Positions 8,046-16,055 of a DNA stretch of 64,000 nt are shown in pieces (position 1 is the first letter of the stretch; every line of letters begins with the position of its first letter). The stretch is from Pararhizobium capsulatum DSM 1112 (GTDB lineage: Bacteria; Pseudomonadota; Alphaproteobacteria; Rhizobiales; Rhizobiaceae). Below the pieces are notes generated by a model. The model saw only the letters and a list, made by a program, of their open reading frames with translations. It did no database searches and was not told the origin of the DNA. The translations under genes and the position numbers were made by a program. Location of the stretch: positions 3,292,001 through 3,356,000 of the forward strand of contig NZ_JAUSVF010000001.1 of assembly GCF_030814475.1 (NCBI RefSeq). The letters run 5' to 3'.

Positions 8046-8969
8046 TCAGCCTTCCGCGGTGAAAGGCTTTCCAAGGGAAGCGGGAATGTTGAGGCGCATC
8101 AGCGCCGCATTGCGGGAAATCAGCACCAGCACGATGATGGTGACGAGATAGGGCAAGGCGGACATGAGTTCGGAAGGCAGGCCAATGCCGGCACTCTGGG
8201 CAAAAAGCTGCGCGATGGTCGCACCGCCAAACAGGTAGGCACCGAGAAAACAACGCACCGGTCGCCATGTCGCAAAGACCACCAGCGCCACGGCAATCCA
8301 GCCGCGGCCGGCGATCAGGCCTTCGGTCCAGAGCGAGGTGTAGACGATCGAGATATAGGCGCCGGCAACGCCCGCCATCGCGCCACCGAACAGGGTCGCG
8401 AGATAGCGGATCGCGCTGACGCGATAGCCGAGCGCATGGGCCGACAGCGGGGCTTCGCCGACAGCCTTGAGGATAAGGCCTGCGCGGCTGCGCTGCAGGA
8501 AGAACCAGACCCCGGCAAACAGCACCCAGGAGAGCCACACCAGCGGATGAAGCTGGCCGAGCACGCTTCCAAGCAGCGGAATGCGCGCCGCATAGGCTGT
8601 GAGCACAGACGGCTCCATGACGATCGCCATGCCGACATAGGACTTGCCGAGATAGGAGCCGAGGCTGGTGCCGAAGATCGTCAGCGCCAGGCCGACCGCC
8701 ACCTGATTTGCCCGGAAGCTGACCGCCAGAACGGCAAACATCAGGGCAAGCAGCATCGCCGCCAGCATGGCCGCGATGATCGCGAGGAAGAGGCTGCCAG
8801 TGGTCATCATCACGATGAAGGCAACGACCGCGCCGATCACCATCATGCCCTCGACACCCATGTTGAGAACACCGGAGCGCTCGGCCACAAGTTCACCAAG
8901 GGCCGAATAGACCAGAGGCGTTCCGGCGACCAGAGTTGCGATCAGGATGGGGAGAAACTGGTTCATCAT
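8046..8969 (-). CDS. BMP-type ABC permease, NupQ-like
   Basis: Permease of 307 aa, BPD_transp_2 family, with about eight to ten hydrophobic helices. The N-terminal segment YSALGELVAERSGVLNMGVE is characteristic of the second permease of nucleoside (NupQ/YufQ) and simple-sugar importers. A cytoplasmic stretch SRAGLILKAVGEAPLSAHAL is the family coupling region. Its start overlaps the stop of the partner permease by 4 bases. It should form a heterodimer with that protein in the inner membrane. Confidence 0.87.
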   Translation of the reverse strand: MMNQFLPILIATLVAGTPLVYSALGELVAERSGVLNMGVEGMMVIGAVVAFIVMMTTGSLFLAIIAAMLAAMLLALMFAVLAVSFRANQVAVGLALTIFGTSLGSYLGKSYVGMAIVMEPSVLTAYAARIPLLGSVLGQLHPLVWLSWVLFAGVWFFLQRSRAGLILKAVGEAPLSAHALGYRVSAIRYLATLFGGAMAGVAGAYISIVYTSLWTEGLIAGRGWIAVALVVFATWRPVRCFLGAYLFGGATIAQLFAQSAGIGLPSELMSALPYLVTIIVLVLISRNAALMRLNIPASLGKPFTAEG

Positions 8970-10042
8970 GCGGATGCACCTTCCTTGATCGGGCCACGCA
9001 GACGGATGCGGTATTGAACGAGGACATCAGTAGTAAGCAGGAAGAACAGGAGCGTGCTCTGCAGCAGGCCGGTGATCGAGGACGGCATGCCGAGCGACAT
9101 CTGCGCGAGATCGCCGGCCAGATAGAGCAACGCCATCAGCAGGCCGGAAAGCAGAATGCCGATCGGGTTCAGCCGCCCGAGGAAGGCGACGATGATCGCC
9201 GAATAGCCGTAGCCCGGAGACGCCGTCGGGAAGATCTGCGCCAGCGGCCCGGCGATCTCGCCAACACCGGAGATACCGGCCACGGCGCCGCTCACCAGCA
9301 TGCCGATCCAGACCGCGCGACTGATGCTGAAACCTGCATAACGGGCCGCCCCTTCCGAAAGCCCAGTAACCTTCAACTGGAAACCCGCGAAGGAGCGGCT
9401 GGCGAAGATCCAGCCCAGCACCACCGCAACAACGGCGAAGATAATGCTGGCATTGGCGCGCGTGCCTTCGATCAGTGTCGGAAAGAGCGCGGCCGGCGCC
9501 AGCGGCTCGGACTGGGGAAAGTTGAAGCCTGCGGGATCGCGCCAGGCACCGAAGATCAGCCAGGAGAGCCAGAGCGCCGCCACATAGTTCAGCATCAGGC
9601 TGACGAGGATTTCATTGGCGTTGAACCGTACCCGCAGCCAGGCCGGGATCGCGGCCCAGACCATGCCGCCGACAGCACCGGCAATGACCATCGCGGGTAG
9701 AACCCAGCCGCTGCCGCTTGGACCATAGTGAAGCGCAACATAGCCGGAAAAGATGACGCCGACCGTCAGCTGCCCCTCGGCGCCGACATTCCAGATACCG
9801 GCGCGAAAGCCGATGGCGAGGCCGATGGCGATCAGCACGAGTGGTGCGGCCTTGATCAGCAATTCGCCCAAACCGTAGAGATCGACCAGCGGGGCCGTCA
9901 GGAACGTCACCAGCGAGGCAAGCGGATCGAGCCCGGCGGAGGCGAAGATGATCATCGCGACGATCGCCGTCAGCGAAAGCGAGATCAGCGGCGAGCACCA
10001 GACCATGATGCGGGAAGGTTTCGAACGCAGCTCAAAGCGCAT
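8966..10042 (-). CDS. BMP-type ABC permease, NupP-like
   Basis: Permease of 358 aa, BPD_transp_2 family. It carries the hallmark FRAGIWNVGAEGQLTVGVI and a C-terminal SPGYGYSAIIVAFLGRLNP segment seen in NupP/YufP-type proteins. It starts inside the end of the ATPase gene (11-base overlap) and overlaps the next permease by 4 bases, so all three are translationally coupled. Partner of the 307-aa permease for uptake of a nucleoside- or nucleobase-like substrate. Confidence 0.87.
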   Translation of the reverse strand: MRFELRSKPSRIMVWCSPLISLSLTAIVAMIIFASAGLDPLASLVTFLTAPLVDLYGLGELLIKAAPLVLIAIGLAIGFRAGIWNVGAEGQLTVGVIFSGYVALHYGPSGSGWVLPAMVIAGAVGGMVWAAIPAWLRVRFNANEILVSLMLNYVAALWLSWLIFGAWRDPAGFNFPQSEPLAPAALFPTLIEGTRANASIIFAVVAVVLGWIFASRSFAGFQLKVTGLSEGAARYAGFSISRAVWIGMLVSGAVAGISGVGEIAGPLAQIFPTASPGYGYSAIIVAFLGRLNPIGILLSGLLMALLYLAGDLAQMSLGMPSSITGLLQSTLLFFLLTTDVLVQYRIRLRGPIKEGASA

Positions 10043-11597
10043 GGGCCATCTCCTGTGTCGTGCCCTCTTCGACCTTCAGTTCGCCGCCCGCCATGGCGAT
10101 ACCGATTGCATCCCGGTTCGCCGCTTCGCGCGATACGGCTTCGGTGAGACGCCCGCCGGCGATGACGGCGATGCGGTCGGCAATCTCGAACAATTCGTCC
10201 AGCTCCTCCGAAATCACGACGATCGCCGCACCCCGGTCGCGCAGGTCGAGCAGCGCCTGACGGATGACGATCGCAGCACCGACATCCACGCCCCATGTGG
10301 GCTGCGAGACGACGAGCACGCCGGGCTCCTGCAGGATTTCCCGTCCGATGATGAACTTCTGGAGGTTGCCGCCGGACAGGCTGCCTGCCTGCGCCTGCGG
10401 ACCGGAGCATCGGACATCGAAAGCCTTGATGCAGCGCTCCGCAAAAGCCGTGACGCCACGAAAGCTGATCATGCCCTTCTCCACCGCACCCTTGCGATTG
10501 GCGGTGAGCAGCACGTTTTCGGACAATGGCAGGGATGGTACAGAGCCCTGGTGCAGCCGGTCTTCCGGCACCGAGCAGAGGCCAAGCGCCCGGCGACGCA
10601 ATGGATCGAGGTGACCGACAGGCCTGCCATCTATGCGGATCGTCTGGCGCTGCGACAGCGTTGCCTCCCCCGAAAGGGCCGCCAGCAGTTCCGCCTGCCC
10701 GTTGCCCGACACACCGGCGATACCGAGGATTTCACCGCCACGCACCGAAAGGTTGATATCCCGTAGGGTCGTACCGAAGGGATCGTCGGTCGGCAGGTCG
10801 AGCTTCTCGACCTCCAGTCGGACTGGCTGCCCCTTCATCTGCCGGCGTTGGCGGACTGCGGCCAGATCGTTACCGGTCATCAGCCGCGCCATAGAGGCCG
10901 GGCTTTCCTGCCGGGGATCGCAAACCCCGGTCACCTTGCCGCCGCGCAGGATGGTGGCGCTGTGGCACAGCGCCTGGATCTCGTTGAGCTTGTGGCTGAT
11001 ATAGAGAATGCTGCATCCATCTGCCGCGATCTGGCGCAGGGTGACGAACAATGTCTCCACCGCCTGCGGCGTCAAAACCGATGTCGGCTCATCGAGGATC
11101 AGCAGTTGCGGATGCTGCAGCAGCGCCCGCACGATCTCGACCCGCTGCCGTTCGCCGACTGACATGGTGTAGATATGCCGGCGCGGATCGATCGGAAGGC
11201 CGTAACGCTCGGCCATGGCGCTGATATCACGAGAAAGCGCATCAAGCCGCGGCTTGTCCGGCATGGCAAGCGCGATGTTTTCAGCGACAGTCAACGTATC
11301 GAACAGGGCGAAATGCTGGAACACCATGCCGATGCCGAGCCGCTGCGCATCCGCAGGTGAAGCGATTTCCACTTCACGTCCATTCCAAAGCATATCGCCG
11401 GCATCGGGCCGAACCATACCGTAGATGATCTTCATCAGCGTCGACTTGCCCGCGCCGTTTTCACCGACGACGGCATGGATCTCGCCGGGTGCAACCCTGA
11501 GCTCCACACCATCATTGGCAATCACGGACGGATAGGCCTTGCGGATTCCGCGAAGCTCAAGGCGATATTCTGACGGTGCTGCTGCGCTTGATGACAT
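10032..11597 (-). CDS. BMP-type ABC importer ATPase, two nucleotide-binding domains (NupO-like)
   Basis: Fused double ATPase of 521 aa. The first domain has Walker A GENGAGKS (45-52), signature SVGERQRVEI and Walker B LLILDEPTSVL. The second has a degenerate Walker A (GVSGNGQAE), signature SGGNLQKFIIGRE and QPTWGVDVGA, as is normal for simple-sugar/nucleoside importers of this class. I chose the ATG at 11597; the frame is open 28 codons further but would run through an inverted repeat (11614-11634) that looks like an operator. It is the first gene of the importer and catabolic operon. Confidence 0.88.
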   Translation of the reverse strand: MSSSAAAPSEYRLELRGIRKAYPSVIANDGVELRVAPGEIHAVVGENGAGKSTLMKIIYGMVRPDAGDMLWNGREVEIASPADAQRLGIGMVFQHFALFDTLTVAENIALAMPDKPRLDALSRDISAMAERYGLPIDPRRHIYTMSVGERQRVEIVRALLQHPQLLILDEPTSVLTPQAVETLFVTLRQIAADGCSILYISHKLNEIQALCHSATILRGGKVTGVCDPRQESPASMARLMTGNDLAAVRQRRQMKGQPVRLEVEKLDLPTDDPFGTTLRDINLSVRGGEILGIAGVSGNGQAELLAALSGEATLSQRQTIRIDGRPVGHLDPLRRRALGLCSVPEDRLHQGSVPSLPLSENVLLTANRKGAVEKGMISFRGVTAFAERCIKAFDVRCSGPQAQAGSLSGGNLQKFIIGREILQEPGVLVVSQPTWGVDVGAAIVIRQALLDLRDRGAAIVVISEELDELFEIADRIAVIAGGRLTEAVSREAANRDAIGIAMAGGELKVEEGTTQEMAHAL

Positions 11598-11613
11598 GGG
11601 CAAATTCTTGGCT

Positions 11614-11634
11614 ACATGATCTTGATAATCATGT
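11614..11634. promoter_or_regulatory. Inverted repeat just upstream of importer operon
   Basis: ACATGAT (11614-11620) and ATCATGT (11628-11634) are perfect 7-base inverted arms separated by 7 bases, beginning 17 bases upstream of the ATPase start. The right side continues as CATGTATGCAAG, loosely like the TGTATACGT sites near the GntR gene. Possible operator or leader structure; no protein can be assigned with certainty. Confidence 0.4.
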
Positions 11635-11804
11635 ATGCAAGACAGATGCCACGACGTATCGCAATACATCGAACCGATCACAAGATACAGCTAAACGGTA
11701 GGAATCATTCAATAAAAATCTCGATCACGGCCAACACGACGCAGGAAACTACTCGCAGCGTCTCCGCCATTGCGGCGACAACGTCTACATAAGATGCAAA
11801 TTCT

Positions 11805-11813
11805 TGTATACGT
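11805..11813. promoter_or_regulatory. Candidate GntR operator TGTATACGT (importer side)
   Basis: TGTATACGT is the exact reverse complement of two ACGTATACA copies upstream of the adjacent gntR gene. It lies in the gap between gntR and the importer operon, about 190 bases before the ATPase start and 18 bases from the gntR stop. Placement suits control of the importer operon by the neighbouring FCD-type GntR regulator. Confidence 0.5.
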
Positions 11814-11831
11814 GATCGAAAAAGCGGCAGA

Positions 11832-12524
11832 TCAGCCGCGGCTGGTGTAGCGCGACAGGATCGTACCCAGTTCCGGCTCCACCGCGAGGTCTTCCTCGAT
11901 TAGGGCGCGGCTTTCCACGGAGGAGAGATGCTCGTCCATAAGATGCTCGGCAACGGCGAGGTCGCCGGATTTCAGCGCACCGATCAGGGACGAATGCTCG
12001 CTGATCGCGCATTCACTGGAATGCGGACGGCTATACATGGCAAGGATAAGCGAGCAGCGGGATACAAGTTCGGACAGATAGCGTTCCAGCAGCGCATTGC
12101 CGGAAAGCTCGGCAAGCTTCAGATGGAACTCTCCGGCTAGGCGTGTAGAGAGACGCACGTCACCTTTTGCATGGGCCGCCTCTTCTTCCTGCACGTGCTC
12201 GCGCAGGATCTTTTCGATCACAGGGCTCCAGCGCTTCATGACGCTTTTCATCACCTCACGCTCAAGCGCACGACGAACAGCGAATGCGTCGCGAGCCTCT
12301 TCAAGGCTCGGCTGGGCAACGGTCGCCGTCCGCTTGTGGTAGGTATCGACAAGGCCCTGAGCCTGAAGCTTTGATAGCACGACACGCACGAGGGTGCGGC
12401 TCATCGAGAAATGCTGCCCGATATCGTCCTCCGGCAGCTTGGTACCGGCTTTCAATGCCTGCTCAATAATGGCCTGACGCAGGGTCCGGTGGGCAATTTC
12501 TACGCGGTCGGAATTTGACGACAT
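11832..12524 (-). CDS. GntR-family (FCD) transcriptional regulator
   Basis: Protein of 230 aa. An N-terminal GntR winged helix (about residues 10-72; LPEDDIGQHFSMSRTLVRVV is the recognition region) is followed by an FCD ligand domain (about 78-215) with metal-type His residues in GEFHLKLAEL and AISEHSSLIGAL. It lies on the same strand immediately upstream of the BMP importer operon. Two ACGTATACA sites precede its start by 18 and 51 bases and an inverted copy follows it. Autoregulation plus control of the importer operon is likely. The effector is probably the imported compound or a breakdown product. Confidence 0.85.
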   Translation of the reverse strand: MSSNSDRVEIAHRTLRQAIIEQALKAGTKLPEDDIGQHFSMSRTLVRVVLSKLQAQGLVDTYHKRTATVAQPSLEEARDAFAVRRALEREVMKSVMKRWSPVIEKILREHVQEEEAAHAKGDVRLSTRLAGEFHLKLAELSGNALLERYLSELVSRCSLILAMYSRPHSSECAISEHSSLIGALKSGDLAVAEHLMDEHLSSVESRALIEEDLAVEPELGTILSRYTSRG

Positions 12525-12541
12525 TCTGCGGGTGCCTGCTT

Positions 12542-12583
12542 ACGTATACATTGCCACGGTTCTATCCCGCCTTGACGTATACA
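12542..12583. promoter_or_regulatory. Two direct ACGTATACA sites upstream of gntR
   Basis: ACGTATACA occurs at 12542-12550 and again at 12575-12583, 33 bases apart (about three helical turns). Both lie just upstream of the gntR start at 12524. With the inverted copy at 11805-11813 they form a three-copy set restricted to this regulator's surroundings, typical of an autoregulated GntR system. Confidence 0.5.
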
Positions 12584-12792
12584 GCAACCGCCCCCCTCGG
12601 CGCATGTCTGGCAAAGGCATATCGCAGCCAAAGCTTATATGTAGCATCCCTGCCACGCCGACGCAGATGTTGCCGCAGCTTTCCACAGTATGACGCGGAT
12701 GTGATCACCGGCCGCTTGTCAGTATCGGCACTCTCTTCCTAGACCGGCAAGACCGGCACATCGCCGGACGCCTTTTGAAAGATACCGACGAA

Positions 12793-13494
12793 ATGCCTCC
12801 AGAATACAGTCTTTCGCGAAGGACCTTCATCCTTGGCGCAGCCTCCATGACCACCCTGCTTGCCGGATGCTCCACCGTGCCCGGCGGCCGGTCCACGCCG
12901 GTGCCTACCCGCATCAGCCGCCCCGTCATTCCGCCGACGCAGGAAGAGCTCGTGTCGATGTATGGTCCGATTGAGGATGGCGGCTTCCTCATTCCGGCGA
13001 TTCCCTTCGAGAAGATCGATCCGCGCTTCTATCGCCAGCGCGTCATCGACCCGACCGGTGAAACGCCGGGCTCGATCGTTGTCGATACTCCTTCGCGCTT
13101 CCTCTATGTTGTCGAACCGGGTGGCACGGCCATGCGTTACGGTGTCGGTATCGGCCGCGACGGTTTCGCCTGGCAGGGCGAAGGCGTGATCCACTGGCGA
13201 CAGGCATGGCCGCGCTGGAAGCCGCCGAATGAGATGGTCGCCCGCCAGCCGAACCTCGAGCGCTACTCCATCGTCAATGGCGGCATGGAGCCGGGCCTCA
13301 AGAACCCGCTCGGCGCCCGTGCGCTCTACATCTTTCAGAATGGCCAGGACACGCTCTACCGACTGCACGGTTCGCCCGAGTGGAATTCCATCGGCAAGGC
13401 CGTGTCGTCAGGCTGCGTGCGCCTGATGAACCAGGACGTCATCGATCTCTATGATCGCGTGCCCTACAAGGCCCGCATCGTGGTGCGCCAGTAA
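12793..13494 (+). CDS. L,D-transpeptidase lipoprotein (YkuD/ErfK family)
   Basis: Protein of 233 aa. N-terminal SLSRRTFILGAASMTTLLAG-C is a twin-arginine-like signal ending in a lipobox (Cys26), so it is probably an exported lipoprotein. The YkuD catalytic domain shows YRLHGSPEW and then SSGCVRLMNQDV, giving the catalytic His and Cys of L,D-transpeptidases that make 3-3 peptidoglycan crosslinks or attach proteins to peptidoglycan. I chose the ATG at 12793; a TTG six codons earlier is possible. The gene is monocistronic and ends before a hairpin. Confidence 0.88.
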   Translation: MPPEYSLSRRTFILGAASMTTLLAGCSTVPGGRSTPVPTRISRPVIPPTQEELVSMYGPIEDGGFLIPAIPFEKIDPRFYRQRVIDPTGETPGSIVVDTPSRFLYVVEPGGTAMRYGVGIGRDGFAWQGEGVIHWRQAWPRWKPPNEMVARQPNLERYSIVNGGMEPGLKNPLGARALYIFQNGQDTLYRLHGSPEWNSIGKAVSSGCVRLMNQDVIDLYDRVPYKARIVVRQ

Positions 13495-13521
13495 CGGGTG
13501 ATAGGTATCAGACGCCTCCTC

Positions 13522-13549
13522 CATCTCGCAGGGAAGCCCTTGCGAGATG
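13522..13549. terminator. Hairpin between convergent genes
   Basis: CATCTCGCA and TGCGAGATG form a perfect 9-bp stem with a 10-base loop, 28 bases after the L,D-transpeptidase stop and 9 bases before the stop of the convergent SnoaL-like gene. Position suggests a bidirectional terminator, although T-runs are weak. Confidence 0.55.
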
Positions 13550-13557
13550 ACGTTTCA

Positions 13558-13950
13558 TCACGGCAGCTTGGAAAGATGCTCGTGAATGGCGAGCCAGCTG
13601 CCGTCTTCTGAACGTTCGAAGACGATCGTCTCGCGTTCAACTGACGTTACCGGCTCCCCGTTGAATTCCACCGTCGTTTCAACGCGATGCGAGAAGATCG
13701 CGACGTCACCGGCGAGGCGCACCGCGCGCTCGCTTGAGCGGCAGTCTTTCACACGAAAGCCATCGCGCTCCTCCCAGAGCCTCCATTCTGCGCGGTAGTC
13801 GGCGCGGCTCATGAGAACATGGTCGAGATTGTGGAAGATGAAGCTCGCATCCGGCGCGAAGGCGGCGAAGTAAGCATCCGTATCATGTCGGCCAAAAGCC
13901 TCGACCAACTGGTCGGCCGCAGCCAACACGCTCGACAGTTCGGTATCCAT
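13558..13950 (-). CDS. SnoaL-like / NTF2-fold protein
   Basis: Protein of 130 aa. Pattern and length fit the NTF2-like superfamily: an N-terminal helix (VLAAADQLVEAFGRHDTDAY), then alternating strands ending in ERETIVFERSEDGSWLAIHE. Such small cone-shaped proteins act as isomerases, hydrolases or ligand-binding domains and cannot be assigned a reaction from sequence. It lies 19 bases downstream of the TetR gene on the same strand, so the two are probably cotranscribed. Confidence 0.7.
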   Translation of the reverse strand: MDTELSSVLAAADQLVEAFGRHDTDAYFAAFAPDASFIFHNLDHVLMSRADYRAEWRLWEERDGFRVKDCRSSERAVRLAGDVAIFSHRVETTVEFNGEPVTSVERETIVFERSEDGSWLAIHEHLSKLP

Positions 13951-13969
13951 AGTTCCTCCCGGAGTATTT

Positions 13970-14593
13970 TTAGAAATTAGGTGTGCTGATCAGCGACGCC
14001 AGCGGTTTGTTCTGGCGCGCGACGTCATCCTTCAATCGCTCCAGCTGCATCGCCTCGTCGCGCACGAACTCCGTGAACATCATGTTCAGGTTGTTGAAGA
14101 ACATCGCGCCAACGGCGACCGTATCGATACCCATGAGAACCGCACCCCGTTGCTGCAGCTTCTGCACCAGCGTCGAGACCTGCGTGCAAAGCCTGCGGTC
14201 GAGATCGGTATAGCGCTTGGAAAACGGTGTTTCGGGCTGCTGGATCGAAAGCGCCATGGCGGTGCGCCACATCTCCTTGCTGAGATAGACGAGAGAATGG
14301 TCGTAATACTGGTTGATGAGCGCCGTGAGTGCCGCCAGCACGCCGGCGGGAGGATTGGCGACGATCGGCTCGCCGGCCTCCAGCACCTCCTCCACCTCCA
14401 TGGCGACCGTCGCAAGCAGCATGTCGCCCTTGTTCTGGTAATAATTATAGAAAGTGCCGACAGAAACCTCGGCGCGCTCGGCGATATCCTCGATCCGCGC
14501 AGCATCGTAGCCAACCTCCCGGAACAGCGTCGTCGCCGCCTCCAGGATGCGTCTGTTCTTGTCGGCCTTCTGTTTTGCGCGCAGCCCCGTCAC
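13970..14593 (-). CDS. TetR/AcrR-family regulator
   Basis: Protein of 207 aa. The N-terminal TetR_N helix-turn-helix is clear: ILEAATTLFREVGYDAARIE then AERAEVSVGTFYNYYQNKGD. The C-terminal ligand domain is divergent. The only plausible start is GTG at 14593. The gene is divergent from the polyamine-type importer operon starting at 14706, and the shared 112-base gap contains a promoter with a TGAATTCA palindrome between its -35 and -10. It is the likely repressor of that operon. Confidence 0.85.
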   Translation of the reverse strand: MTGLRAKQKADKNRRILEAATTLFREVGYDAARIEDIAERAEVSVGTFYNYYQNKGDMLLATVAMEVEEVLEAGEPIVANPPAGVLAALTALINQYYDHSLVYLSKEMWRTAMALSIQQPETPFSKRYTDLDRRLCTQVSTLVQKLQQRGAVLMGIDTVAVGAMFFNNLNMMFTEFVRDEAMQLERLKDDVARQNKPLASLISTPNF

Positions 14594-14631
14594 CCGCGTT
14601 TTCCTTTTTCTGAATGCCTTCAGTTTTCATA

Positions 14632-14660
14632 TTGACTTAAAAAATGAATTCACTCAATCT
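14632..14660 (+). promoter_or_regulatory. Sigma70-like promoter with palindromic operator, importer operon
   Basis: TTGACT (14632-14637) and CAATCT (14655-14660) are spaced by 17 bases and point toward the binding-protein gene at 14706. The spacer contains the palindrome TGAATTCA (14645-14652), which a TetR dimer could occupy to block RNA polymerase. The divergent TetR gene starts 39 bases away. Confidence 0.5.
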
Positions 14661-14705
14661 TTTTTCCAAGGCGCCAAAACGAGCGTTCAAACCAGAGGGC
14701 TAAAA

Positions 14706-15788
14706 ATGAGCACATCGATTGCAAGCGGCGCGGCGCGCCGATTTTTCACATCCGTCGCAACCATCGCCCTGACGGCAATCACCGCCGGACAGGCCAACGC
14801 CACTGAAGAGCTGAACGCACTCGTCTGGTGCGACCATACCGATCCGGCCCTCATCGAGCCGTTCGAGAAGGCAAACGACGTCAAGGTCAATCTCAAGGAA
14901 TACGAAGGCACCGGCGCCGGTATCTCGATCCTGGAACAGTCGCAACCGGGCGATTGGGACGTCATGGTCATCGACGCCGTGGACGTTCACCGGCTGATCG
15001 ACATGGACGTGCTCGGCGAAATGCCCGCCAGCGCCCTGCCCAACGCCGATCTCTTCCCCGAACTGGTGATGGAAGCCAACAATGGCAAGGACGGCAAGAC
15101 CTACGCCGTCACCGAAAAATTCGGCTACAACACCATCTCCTACGACAAGACCAAGGTCGACCCGAAGGACATGGAAGACCTCTCGGTCATCTGGTCGGAC
15201 AAGTACAAGGGCCGCATCGCGCTCTATGACTATTACCTGCCGATGATCGGCCTCGTGCAGCTTGGTCTCGGCAAGAAGACCGCCGATCTCTCCGATGCCG
15301 ACATGCCGGCGATCGAGGAGAAGCTCTCGGCAATGAAGGCGGCTTCCAAGCAGGTGAGCGACGTTGTTTCCTCCCAGACAGCGCTGGCAACCGGCGAAGT
15401 CGATATCCTCGTCGGCGGCGGCGAATGGATCACAGCCTCGCTCGCCAAGGACAAGCCCAACCTCGACTGGACAGTTCCAAAACAGGGCGCCGTGCGTTGG
15501 GCGCAGTCGATCAGCGTCATGAAGGAAAGCAAGAACCCCGAGCTGGCGCTGAAGTTCGTGCAATATATCCTGAGCCCCGAAGGCCAGGCGCGGCTTGCGA
15601 CCTCTTCCTGCTACTGGGGCATGCCGACCAACCAGAAGGCCGGCGACCACCTCGATGCCGAGCAGAAGAAGGCCCTGCGCTGGGACGACCAGGCCGGTTA
15701 CCTGAAGAATACCCAGCTCTACCCGATCCCGACAGCCGAACTCGACAAGAAGATGCAGGACGCCTGGACGAACATGATGCAGCAGTAG
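14706..15788 (+). CDS. Polyamine-type ABC substrate-binding protein (PotD/PotF-like)
   Basis: Periplasmic protein of 360 aa, SBP_bac_8/PotD class. A signal peptide covers residues 1-32 (TIALTAITAGQANA, then TEELNALVWCDH). Segments such as FGYNTISYDKTKVD and EGQARLATSSCYWGMPTNQK are typical of the spermidine/putrescine binding fold. The ATG at 14706 follows AGAGGGC and begins the signal peptide; the frame is open upstream but through the promoter. It heads an operon with two permeases, an ATPase and an MBL-fold hydrolase. The ligand need not be a polyamine; related systems take up opines, amino acids and other small cations. Confidence 0.87.
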   Translation: MSTSIASGAARRFFTSVATIALTAITAGQANATEELNALVWCDHTDPALIEPFEKANDVKVNLKEYEGTGAGISILEQSQPGDWDVMVIDAVDVHRLIDMDVLGEMPASALPNADLFPELVMEANNGKDGKTYAVTEKFGYNTISYDKTKVDPKDMEDLSVIWSDKYKGRIALYDYYLPMIGLVQLGLGKKTADLSDADMPAIEEKLSAMKAASKQVSDVVSSQTALATGEVDILVGGGEWITASLAKDKPNLDWTVPKQGAVRWAQSISVMKESKNPELALKFVQYILSPEGQARLATSSCYWGMPTNQKAGDHLDAEQKKALRWDDQAGYLKNTQLYPIPTAELDKKMQDAWTNMMQQ

Positions 15789-15836
15789 GAAAAGTTCCCT
15801 GCTCTTGAATGCGCACAATGGAGCCGCTGGCTCCCT

Positions 15837-15956
15837 CTTCTCCCCAGCGGGGAGAAGGTGGCGCTTAGCGCCGGAAGAGGGGGCGGCTGGCTCTGAACAA
15901 GTGGAGATACCCCTCATCGCCTTGCAAGCTCGGCACTTCTCCCCGCTGGGGAGAAG
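15837..15956. repeat. Paired CTTCTCCCC/GGGGAGAAG palindromes (RIME-like)
   Basis: Two near-identical hairpins, 15837-15857 and 15936-15956, each have 9-bp arms CTTCTCCCC and GGGGAGAAG around 3-base loops. A GGTGGCGC..GCGCCGGAAGAGG segment lies between. This matches the dispersed intergenic palindromes of Rhizobiaceae (RIME type). It lies between the binding-protein gene and the first permease, where it could stabilise or partly terminate the transcript. A related copy is at 42751. Confidence 0.75.
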
Positions 15957-16055
15957 AGGGGGCAAGCGTCGATTTTCTTTATCCCAACTGCTTACTCTTT
16001 CCGTCAAACCAAAGACGACCGATCATCCCTCTTCCAACAACCCCGTTGAACGCCC

